Both the position numbers and the translations under genes were made by a program. A model generated the notes under the pieces. It saw nothing but the letters and a program-made list of their open reading frames with translations. It made no database searches and was not told where the DNA came from. A stretch of 29,937 nucleotides of DNA from Zwartia sp. (GTDB taxonomy: Bacteria > Pseudomonadota > Gammaproteobacteria > Burkholderiales > Burkholderiaceae_B): NCBI GenBank assembly GCA_030653405.1, contig JAURZO010000055.1, forward strand, positions 1-29,937. The letters are read 5' to 3'. Shown here in pieces: positions 16,323-22,899 of the stretch. How positions within the stretch are numbered: position 1 is the first letter of the stretch; the number at the start of each line of letters is the position of its first letter.

Positions 16323-17078
16323 ATGCTGCTGAAAACTTGGCCTTACCCCCGTTGGATCGCACATCGAGGCGCTGGCATTTCGGCTCCAGAAAATACAATG
16401 CCCGCATTTAAACTTGGCTTTGAGTCGGGCTTTAGGATGTTCGAATGTGACGCCAAGCTTAGCGCGGACGGTGTCGTCTTTTTATTACATGACGCGACGC
16501 TCGACCGCACCACGAATGCTCAAGGTATGGCGCACACTCACGCCTGGGATGCGCTCACGGCTTTAGACGCTGGCAGTTGGCACAGCCACCAATTCGCCGG
16601 TGCTGCCATCCCCTCACTTGAGCAACTCGCAGAGTTCTGCATTGATACAGGATGCCAACTCAATATTGAAATCAAACCTTCCCCTGGTTTTGAAGCATTA
16701 ACGGGAGAACGCGTCGCACTCGTTGCGAAGCGATTGTGGCAGGGACAACCCATACCGCCACTCCTGACCTCATTTAAACGCGAAGCGCTTCGCAGCGCGC
16801 TTGCTGCCGCGCCAGAGTGCCCCCGCGGTCTGCTGATGGATGAGTTAGCTCACGACTGGAGAGAGGCAACCCAATCATTGCAATGCGACGCATTGGCCTG
16901 TCATTTTCCACTCTACAGCCCATACTTCGTCGATGAAATCCATCGTCTGGGCTTACATTGTCTGGCTTTTACAGTCAATGACGCAGAAACTGCACAATCC
17001 CTCATCAAGATGGGCGTCGACACAATCATCACCGATGACATGACCTTTGCCCTTTCACAGCCGGCTCAAAGAATATAA
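16323..17078 (+). CDS. ugpQ: Cytoplasmic glycerophosphodiester phosphodiesterase
   Basis: The 251-residue protein has the GDPD signature: IAHRGAGISAPENTMPAF (His14, Arg15), FECDAKLSADGVVFLLHDATLDRTTN (Glu41, Asp43, His56) and NIEIKP. These residues hold the metal and act in general acid-base catalysis. It cuts glycerophosphodiesters from phospholipid turnover into glycerol 3-phosphate and an alcohol. No signal peptide is present, matching UgpQ rather than periplasmic GlpQ. No ugp transporter genes adjoin it here. GGAG lies 6 bases before the ATG. It is divergent from the alcohol dehydrogenase across a 183-base gap. Confidence 0.93.
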   Translation: MLLKTWPYPRWIAHRGAGISAPENTMPAFKLGFESGFRMFECDAKLSADGVVFLLHDATLDRTTNAQGMAHTHAWDALTALDAGSWHSHQFAGAAIPSLEQLAEFCIDTGCQLNIEIKPSPGFEALTGERVALVAKRLWQGQPIPPLLTSFKREALRSALAAAPECPRGLLMDELAHDWREATQSLQCDALACHFPLYSPYFVDEIHRLGLHCLAFTVNDAETAQSLIKMGVDTIITDDMTFALSQPAQRI

Positions 17079-17193
17079 AACGCTCACAACAGTCAATCGA
17101 TCCAGACAGAAAACTCCGAGACAAATGTCGAAATGATAAGGAGTGCGTGACGTACACTAACGCTTAAGAAGCAAAAGCGCCCAGGGCAATGAT

Positions 17194-18735
17194 ATGTTCA
17201 AAAACTTTAGTTTAAAAAATCTTGATGCTGACAACTCGAGACAGTTACGCAACGTAACGCTCGCCTACATCGCTTTTCACGCAATACTCTGGTTTGTCAT
17301 TGCGATACTTAGCCACACAGCACCCCACAAGGACAGCATTGAAGAGCTGAACTGGCTTCAATACTTCGACTGGGGTTATCCAAAATTCGGCCCGATCGGA
17401 ACATGGTGGGTTCACCTCTTTGTTGTGATTTTTGGACGTGCCGTTTGGGTGACTTACCTGGCGGGCGTTGTGAACGTCGCACTCATGCTGCTTGTAGTTT
17501 GGCGCATTGCGTTGCTGATCACGACACCTGCACGCGCACTCATGACAGTTGTGCTGACGAGCTTAGTCATTTATCACAACGTGAACGGCTTGCAAGTGAG
17601 TTCCAACCTGATGCAGTTACTGCCCACTGCACTATTTTTATGGGCAGTCTTACTTGCTGTTCGTCACCAAGATTGGTGGCGGTGGGTGCTGTTAGGTGTT
17701 GCCGGCGCGATATGTTTACTCACGAAATATGCTGCGGGCATTTGGTTTGCCGTGATGGGCATTTGGTTGCTTCTTGATACTCGGACACATAATCGTCGTG
17801 CAATGCTCGGTGTTGGTATTGCCATCATAGCGGGTGCGATTGCCATGATCCCGCATATTGAATGGTTGATCCGCGCAGATGCGCCTCCTCTGCGCTACAT
17901 GGAGCGTCAGTTTGGCGTCGAGGTTAATCACCTTGCGGAGGTTGGCAAGTTTCTAATGAGTCAGCTGGGTAAGCTTTCACCTTTACTCATCGCACTGATC
18001 ATTATCAATTTGCAGTTCAAACGCGATGGTGCGCCACATCTTCCTCTAAAAGGCGGGGCAAACGCCACCAACGAAGAGCGCTATGTTTCTTTTACCGCCT
18101 ATGGCCCGATGCTGGTGACGTGTGCACTGGGTGCCATTTGGATTGATTTGAATGCCAATTGGGCAACAGCCTATTTTGTTGTGCTGGGTTTGTATGCCAT
18201 TCGCTACATACCCAAATTTGATACTTCTTTGGCCCTGCAACGTGTCGTGGGCGTAGGTCTTGTTTTAAACATATTGATCGCCTGCTCAGTTGGCTTGTAT
18301 TACGGCGTACTCGTCGATATGTTCGGCAAGGTCGCTCGGGCAAACTATCCCGCAAAACTCCAGGGACAATTGCTCGATGAGGTCTGGGATGCCAAAACTC
18401 GAGGGCCCTTAAAGGTTGTCATCGGCGAAACTTGGGTGGCTGGTGTCACTTCGGTCATGTCACGCGATCAACCGTTAGTGGTGCCCTACGGCATTGCAAA
18501 ACAAGCCCCCGCCGTGACACCTGAATTAATCAAAAAGTGCGGCGCATTGATTGTCCTCGACATGGCAGAATCTCACCGTCCATTGACTGACGGGATGAAA
18601 GGCTTCCTGGAGCAATCCAGCAAAACGGGATCAATCCATATGTATTGGAACCGTTATAAAAAGACGCGTCCTATCGAAATAAAGTGGGCGATCATCGAAC
18701 CCGAATCACCCGGTGCGTGTCGATCCACTCAATAA
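17194..18735 (+). CDS. Membrane glycosyltransferase, GT-C fold (GT39/ArnT-like)
   Basis: The 513-residue protein has many hydrophobic segments through the first 380 residues and a soluble C-terminal part. The first periplasmic loop contains HKDSIEELNW followed by YFDWGYPKFGPIGTWW, matching the GT-C pattern in which an acidic residue after the first membrane helix is followed by a Tyr-Phe-x-x-x-x-Pro motif. Such enzymes use a polyprenyl-phosphate sugar to modify lipid A, proteins or polysaccharides on the outer face of the inner membrane. The donor and acceptor are unknown. It is preceded by a 115-base gap and converges on the thioredoxin-fold gene. Confidence 0.8.
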   Translation: MFKNFSLKNLDADNSRQLRNVTLAYIAFHAILWFVIAILSHTAPHKDSIEELNWLQYFDWGYPKFGPIGTWWVHLFVVIFGRAVWVTYLAGVVNVALMLLVVWRIALLITTPARALMTVVLTSLVIYHNVNGLQVSSNLMQLLPTALFLWAVLLAVRHQDWWRWVLLGVAGAICLLTKYAAGIWFAVMGIWLLLDTRTHNRRAMLGVGIAIIAGAIAMIPHIEWLIRADAPPLRYMERQFGVEVNHLAEVGKFLMSQLGKLSPLLIALIIINLQFKRDGAPHLPLKGGANATNEERYVSFTAYGPMLVTCALGAIWIDLNANWATAYFVVLGLYAIRYIPKFDTSLALQRVVGVGLVLNILIACSVGLYYGVLVDMFGKVARANYPAKLQGQLLDEVWDAKTRGPLKVVIGETWVAGVTSVMSRDQPLVVPYGIAKQAPAVTPELIKKCGALIVLDMAESHRPLTDGMKGFLEQSSKTGSIHMYWNRYKKTRPIEIKWAIIEPESPGACRSTQ

Positions 18736-18743
18736 CTGATTCG

Positions 18744-19271
18744 CTATTTAATCAGGCGACTAAAAGGAAACTGATCGGCAGGCACCAGACCTGCCTGTGA
18801 GAACACAACTTTACCGGCGGCATCCAAAACAATGACATTGCTTTGGCTTGGATCTGCCTGGAAGATCTGCCCAAAACTCCCTGACCAGTCACAATAAATA
18901 GTCAGGTTTTCCTTTTTCGAGTTTTCCAGGATCTGGTCTTTCCAGAACCCCTTGAATAGACCAATCGCCCCCGAGCAATCGATCACGGGCACCACGGCCA
19001 CCTTACTGGCCCAGTTACTTTGCTCAGACAAATAGGCAAGCAGACGCTTTTTCAGCGCCCGGTTGCGCTCAATGACCGCTTCGTCGCGTGTTTCATAAAA
19101 GAAAACCACCGACTTACCGCGCAGTTGCTCGAGCTTGAGCGACTGGTCCTTTCCATCTGAAATCGTGAAAGTCGCAGGACTTTCCCCGACTGGCAGCACC
19201 GCCCATGCATTAAATGAAAAGGCGCCCCCCACCAAAGCGAACATAGTCAAGCTAGCACGTAGCGACTTCAT
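18744..19271 (-). CDS. Periplasmic thioredoxin-fold protein lacking CxxC
   Basis: Starting at the ATG at 19271, the product has 175 residues with a clear signal peptide (MKSLRASLTMFALVGGAFSF, cleaved near NAWA). After it come a thioredoxin-like strand KSVVFFYETRDEAV, where the active-site CxxC would normally follow, a strand containing VIDCSGA, and a late NVIVLDAAGKVVFSQAG hairpin typical of the fold. No CxxC is present; the only cysteines in the mature part are isolated (VIDC and IYCDWS). It may be a non-redox or single-cysteine relative, and YtfJ-like proteins are one possibility. In-frame starts up to 19349 would add a leader without a signal-peptide character. Function unknown. Confidence 0.7.
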   Translation of the reverse strand: MKSLRASLTMFALVGGAFSFNAWAVLPVGESPATFTISDGKDQSLKLEQLRGKSVVFFYETRDEAVIERNRALKKRLLAYLSEQSNWASKVAVVPVIDCSGAIGLFKGFWKDQILENSKKENLTIYCDWSGSFGQIFQADPSQSNVIVLDAAGKVVFSQAGLVPADQFPFSRLIK

Positions 19272-19361
19272 CGACGCGTCGCATTTGGTGAGGTGAGAGG
19301 TCATGGAGATCATTTTGAAATGTGTGTAAATATTACAAACTAAAACCATGACAAGCAGGTA

Positions 19362-20282
19362 TCAAGTCTTCGCAGCCTTGCCGCGAACCTGTACACCGAC
19401 AACATCCTCGATCGCCTTAACCATCTCTGTCATGTCTGCGCCTTCACCGTAAGTATCACGCACTCTTGTCACAAAGTCGACTACCGACTTGCCTATTGGC
19501 ATCGGGATACCCATCGCGATCCCCTCATCCAAACAAAGCTTAACGTCCTTAGCGGACAACCCAATCGCAAAACCAAAGTCAAATGTTCTGGGCAACACAA
19601 AATTAGGAAACTTATCAGAGGAGGCGCTAGTCCGACCAGATCCAGCATTTATCACATCAATCATTGCATCCGCATCCAACCCTGCCTTTGCACCCATCAC
19701 CATCGCCTCGGAAGTAATAGCCAAACCGGTCACCGAGATCAGGTTATTGATAATTTTCATGGTTTGCCCCATGCCAGGCTCAGCACCCACATAGAAAAGT
19801 TTGCCGATATTTTCCAAAATCGGTTTGATCTGCTCATACACACCAGCGTCACCGGAAACCATGACGGCAAGCGTACCCTTAGTCGCACCAGCAACACCGC
19901 CGCTGACAGGCGAGTCGATCATCGTAATGGACTTGGCCTTCAATGCCGCGGCAACTTTCGCAACTGTTCTTGGCCCAGTCGTCGACAAGTCAACGACAAC
20001 CTTGACTGTCGACCCATGAATAAGACCATTTTCCCCCGTAGAGACTAAGCTGACCACATCAGGCATTGGCAACGACATCAACACAATTTCCACTTCATCT
20101 GCCACAGCCTTAGGGGACGGAACACTTTTTGCACCCATCGCAACCAAAGGTTCGATTGCAGCCTGATTCGTATCTGAAATGACTAACTCATAGCCCGCAG
20201 CCAACAACCGACGCGCCATGGGCCCACCCATCCGCCCCACACCGACCATGCCTACGCGCTTAATGTTGATATTGTTGCTCAC
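19362..20282 (-). CDS. Beta-hydroxyacid dehydrogenase (3-hydroxyisobutyrate / tartronate semialdehyde reductase family)
   Basis: The 306-residue protein starts at a GTG at 20282, which has AAGGAG 8 bases upstream; the open frame continues farther but the extra part is not similar to the family. It has the Rossmann motif GVGRMGG at 14-20, the substrate signature DSPVSGG at 123-129, and the catalytic Lys176 with Asn179 and Asn180 in GQTMKIINN. These enzymes oxidise or reduce short beta-hydroxyacids with NAD(P), for example 3-hydroxyisobutyrate or D-glycerate/tartronate semialdehyde. It is divergent from the carboxymuconolactone decarboxylase-like gene over a 151-base gap that holds a perfect palindrome. 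The substrate is not decided by sequence. Confidence 0.93.
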   Translation of the reverse strand: MSNNINIKRVGMVGVGRMGGPMARRLLAAGYELVISDTNQAAIEPLVAMGAKSVPSPKAVADEVEIVLMSLPMPDVVSLVSTGENGLIHGSTVKVVVDLSTTGPRTVAKVAAALKAKSITMIDSPVSGGVAGATKGTLAVMVSGDAGVYEQIKPILENIGKLFYVGAEPGMGQTMKIINNLISVTGLAITSEAMVMGAKAGLDADAMIDVINAGSGRTSASSDKFPNFVLPRTFDFGFAIGLSAKDVKLCLDEGIAMGIPMPIGKSVVDFVTRVRDTYGEGADMTEMVKAIEDVVGVQVRGKAAKT

Positions 20283-20374
20283 CTTGATTGCTCCTTGGTT
20301 ATCGATATGTAAATGTTTTAAAGTCAGAAAGGGCCTGTACCAACAATCGCTGAATATACATTTTGATTTTTTCA

Positions 20375-20391
20375 ATACAATATAATTGTAT
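20375..20391. promoter_or_regulatory. Perfect 17-base palindrome, candidate repressor operator
   Basis: ATACAAT (20375-20381) and ATTGTAT (20385-20391) are exact inverted repeats around ATA. The palindrome contains TATAAT and TACAAT, which look like -10 hexamers, so a bound repressor would block RNA polymerase. It lies between two divergent genes next to a GntR regulator gene. The sequence AATACAATATA recurs at 22848-22858 before the TRAP permease. FCD-type GntR proteins often bind ATTGTAT-like half-sites; binding by this GntR is inferred. Confidence 0.55.
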
Positions 20392-20433
20392 GATAGGAAC
20401 TCATTTCCCCAACCTTTAAAAGCAAAATTAATT

Positions 20434-20847
20434 ATGAGCAATCGTCCCGAATTCGACACACCACAGTTCAAAAAAGGCTTAGAGATCAGACGCGCTGTTG
20501 TGGGTGATGCGTATGTTGATAAATCTCTTGCCAGCGCTGACGATTTGACGGCACCGTTACAGAAACTTGTGACTGAATATTGCTGGGGAGATGTATGGGC
20601 GCGCCCGGGTCTCGACCTCAAGACACGCAGCTTTCTGAATCTGGCTTGGCTGATTGCACTAAATCGACCTAATGAACTTCGCTTGCATATGCGTGGCGCA
20701 ATCAATAATGGCGTGACGCAGTCAGAGATACAGGAGGTCATCTTACAGGCTGCAATCTACTGCGGAGTGCCTGCTTCTCTTGATGCAATGAAAGCCGCCA
20801 AAGAAGTGATCGCCGAGATGACGAATGAAGGCAAGGCGGTTAAGTAA
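20434..20847 (+). CDS. Carboxymuconolactone decarboxylase-family protein (PcaC-like)
   Basis: From the ATG at 20434 the protein has 137 residues, close to PcaC. It shows the family core: YCWGDVWARPGLDLKTRS, then LIALNRPNELRLHMRGAINNG, and EVILQAAIYCGVPAS at the end. PcaC decarboxylates gamma-carboxymuconolactone in protocatechuate degradation. No other protocatechuate gene (pcaB, pcaD, pcaG or pcaH) is present here, so the name is only a family call; many relatives have other or unknown roles. The start at 20386 would lie inside the palindrome and is unlikely. The last 8 bases overlap the convergent end of the GntR gene. Confidence 0.88.
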   Translation: MSNRPEFDTPQFKKGLEIRRAVVGDAYVDKSLASADDLTAPLQKLVTEYCWGDVWARPGLDLKTRSFLNLAWLIALNRPNELRLHMRGAINNGVTQSEIQEVILQAAIYCGVPASLDAMKAAKEVIAEMTNEGKAVK

Positions 20848-21541
20848 CCGCTAACTTAGACTCGCGCATGAGCTTTAAAGCAGCGGCAGCAGCATGTCGG
20901 ACATGTCGGCTGCCGGCTTTGCGAGCGGCCTTACCGTCTCTGGCAATCAGGGCATTCATCAGTACACCCAGTTCCTCAAGGCTTTGAACTGAACGACCCG
21001 GCACTTGCATTGAGACCGATCTGAGAAGCATGACTTGAGAGTTGAGCAACTTTAACGTGTTTAAAAGTGCCTCATTTCCGGCCCCTGCTAACAAACAACT
21101 GTAAAAATCATTCTTCGCGCTTAGTTGCACCAACGGATCTTTTACAGACATTGAGTTTTTAATATTATCGTAGGCTGCCTGTAATGCCTTAAGCTGCTCA
21201 TCAGAAGCTCGTTCAGCGAACAATTGACTCGCTAATCCCTCAAGCTCTTCACGAACGCGATAAATCCCATCTGCTTGCTCGACAGATACCGTCTCGACGA
21301 TTGGGCCGCGATGAGGAATCACACAAATCAACCGCTCCGACTCCAGTTGCCTGAGAGCCTCGCGCACCAGGGTGCGACTCACGCCTGTCATTTCGCACAA
21401 CTCACGCTCGGGCAAACGCTCACCGGGCTGAAAATGACCTAACAAAATGGCGTTACGAATGCTCTCAGTCACGCTATGACGCAACACAGCGGCCGCCCGC
21501 GGGACCTTAAAGTCAGTCGTTCCTAGTGGTGCAAATTTCAT
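20840..21541 (-). CDS. GntR-family regulator, FadR/FCD subfamily
   Basis: From the ATG at 21541 the protein has 233 residues. The N-terminal winged helix (about 18-85) contains GHFQPGERLPERELCEMTGVSRTLVREALRQLE, the GntR signature. The all-helical C-terminal domain is of the FCD type. Three of the usual four metal-ligand positions look replaced: FY stands where FH is usual, EL where EH is usual, and the acidic residue before FH is a Lys; only the last His (SRHVRH) remains. It probably senses its ligand without metal. It lies among the dehydrogenase, TRAP and binding-protein genes and is the obvious local regulator. The GTG at 21595 is a possible earlier start but would lie in a hairpin. Confidence 0.9.
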   Translation of the reverse strand: MKFAPLGTTDFKVPRAAAVLRHSVTESIRNAILLGHFQPGERLPERELCEMTGVSRTLVREALRQLESERLICVIPHRGPIVETVSVEQADGIYRVREELEGLASQLFAERASDEQLKALQAAYDNIKNSMSVKDPLVQLSAKNDFYSCLLAGAGNEALLNTLKLLNSQVMLLRSVSMQVPGRSVQSLEELGVLMNALIARDGKAARKAGSRHVRHAAAAALKLMRESKLAVT

Positions 21542-21589
21542 GCGGTAGTGTTCAATCGATAAAAAAATGGAAACAGCAAAATACAAGAA

Positions 21590-21628
21590 CCGCACACATG
21601 CGTTCGTTGTACGAATTTATGTGTGCGG
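21590..21628 (-). terminator. Nested hairpin after dctP, containing a FadR-type operator match
   Basis: Outer arms CCGCACACAT (21590-21599) and ATGTGTGCGG (21619-21628) are perfect. An inner pair, TTCGT (21603-21607) and ACGAA (21611-21615), is also perfect. On the minus strand it follows the dctP stop by about 45 bases and is followed by TTCTTGTATTTTG, so it could end the dctP message. The inner part TCGTTGTACGA fits the FadR consensus TNGTNNNACNA and lies about 60 bases before the GntR start, so it may instead or also be an autoregulatory site. Confidence 0.6.
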
Positions 21629-21673
21629 CAGACAACTTGATCTTAACAACCAAATACAAAGTAACAACAAGAT

Positions 21674-22732
21674 TTATTTCTGACCCAAGGTATCGCGAAT
21701 GCGTTTGACATAAGCTTTACCATCGAAACCGACTTGTTCTGCTCGCTTATACCAAGCATCAAAAGCAGGATCAATGTATTTGGGCTGCATCAGCTTGACA
21801 CGCTCGGACTCTGGAGCGACCCAGAATGTCACGCCTTTGGACTCCATATCCTTGACAGCTGCACCCACGAAAGCATCATACTTGTCGAAGGCTTCTTTTT
21901 GAAGCTCGTTCATTGCGCCTTCAACTTGCTTTTGAACATCAGCAGGCAACTTCTTCCAAACATCTGGCCCCACCAAAATTGCCCAACCGTTTACAGGACC
22001 CAGACCCCAGTTCTGCACATACTTTGCCAAGCGCCAATACTCAAGAGCGTTGCCGACACAGGTCGACGTAAAGAGCCCATCAATCACACCGCGCTCAAGT
22101 GCAGGATAGATTTCCGGCACAGTCAGAGGCACTGGCTTTCCACCCAGCGCATTGACGATACCCGCGGTCTGAGGGTTATGGACACGTAGTCGCTTTCCCT
22201 TGAAGTCTTCAATCGTACGAATTGGTGTTTTAGAAAATAGTTGCTGGGTACACCACATTCCGTTAGCCAAAACAATGGCATCCCACTTGTCGCGCCAGAT
22301 TTTTTTAGTGTCATCGAACCAGAATGCATCGCCAACCTTTTTGTAGTCTGCAGCATTATTGATCAGTCCAGGCAAATTAAAAATACCCATGCGCGGCTCA
22401 TCCGCAGCCAAGTAGGTATGGAGTGCGGCGCTCAAGTCAACGCGCCCCTCACGAATGGCTGTTGCAATCTGCGCCGGCGGTACGACAGAGTCGCTCACCG
22501 TCACTTTGACCCTGCCATTCGTTGCTTTAGAAATGCGCTCTGGCACCGAAGCGGTCAACACGGAATAACCATCTCCCGGCGCCGTAATCACGGAAAGCGT
22601 CAGATCATATTGCTGCGCCTGCGCCCCTACAGCCGTCAACATTCCACCTATACAGAACACAGTAGAAGCAAACAACTTCTTTGCATAACCCGTATCGACC
22701 TTTAATCTGAACGCTTGCAATTTTTTATTCAT
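21674..22732 (-). CDS. dctP: TRAP transporter periplasmic solute-binding protein, DctP family
   Basis: The 352-residue protein has a signal peptide ending near residue 39 (VGAQA) and a DctP-type binding domain. The hallmark segment TIEDFKGKRLRVHNPQTAGIV carries the Arg that pairs with a substrate carboxylate, and PEIYPALERGVIDG follows as usual. It would deliver an organic acid to the divergent TRAP permease at 22900. AAGGA lies 7 bases before the ATG. The 167-base divergent gap holds AATACAATATA. The binding residues suggest a carboxylate, but the ligand is not identified. Confidence 0.93.
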   Translation of the reverse strand: MNKKLQAFRLKVDTGYAKKLFASTVFCIGGMLTAVGAQAQQYDLTLSVITAPGDGYSVLTASVPERISKATNGRVKVTVSDSVVPPAQIATAIREGRVDLSAALHTYLAADEPRMGIFNLPGLINNAADYKKVGDAFWFDDTKKIWRDKWDAIVLANGMWCTQQLFSKTPIRTIEDFKGKRLRVHNPQTAGIVNALGGKPVPLTVPEIYPALERGVIDGLFTSTCVGNALEYWRLAKYVQNWGLGPVNGWAILVGPDVWKKLPADVQKQVEGAMNELQKEAFDKYDAFVGAAVKDMESKGVTFWVAPESERVKLMQPKYIDPAFDAWYKRAEQVGFDGKAYVKRIRDTLGQK

Positions 22733-22844
22733 GTCTCAATCCTTTTTTAATTTTTGATTACTTTGTAAACCCATTCCATAGCGCAAAACACCAGCATCGC
22801 TTGCCTATACGACACAACTTTGTTAGACAGTCATTGCATATTTT

Positions 22845-22865
22845 GATAATACAATATACTTTATC
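22845..22865. promoter_or_regulatory. Candidate operator/promoter before the TRAP permease
   Basis: GATAA (22845-22849) and TTATC (22861-22865) form an inverted repeat around TACAATATACT. The block AATACAATATA (22848-22858) is identical to the one inside the palindrome at 20375-20391. TATACT (22855-22860) is a reasonable -10 element. Shared control with the dehydrogenase and decarboxylase-like genes is inferred. Confidence 0.4.
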
Positions 22866-22899
22866 GAACGACAATAAATAGAGTGTGAGAGGAACAAAC

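Noticed and set aside
18736..18755. CTGATT/AATCAG inverted repeat between the glycosyltransferase and thioredoxin-fold genes
   Set aside because: The stem is only six AT-rich pairs with no T-run, so it is too weak to call a terminator.
20283..20741. N-terminal extension of the beta-hydroxyacid dehydrogenase reading frame
   Set aside because: The extra 153 codons cover the divergent promoter and part of the PcaC-like gene, have no family match, and a strong AAGGAG site precedes the GTG at 20282.
20434..20847. Protocatechuate pathway gene cluster suggested by the PcaC-like protein
   Set aside because: No pcaB, pcaD, pcaG, pcaH or pcaIJ homologue is in the window, so a protocatechuate pathway cannot be supported.
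22241..22705. 154-codon plus-strand open frame antisense to dctP
   Set aside because: It is rich in Arg, Cys and His, has no recognised motif, and overlaps a gene with a clear signal peptide and DctP blocks.
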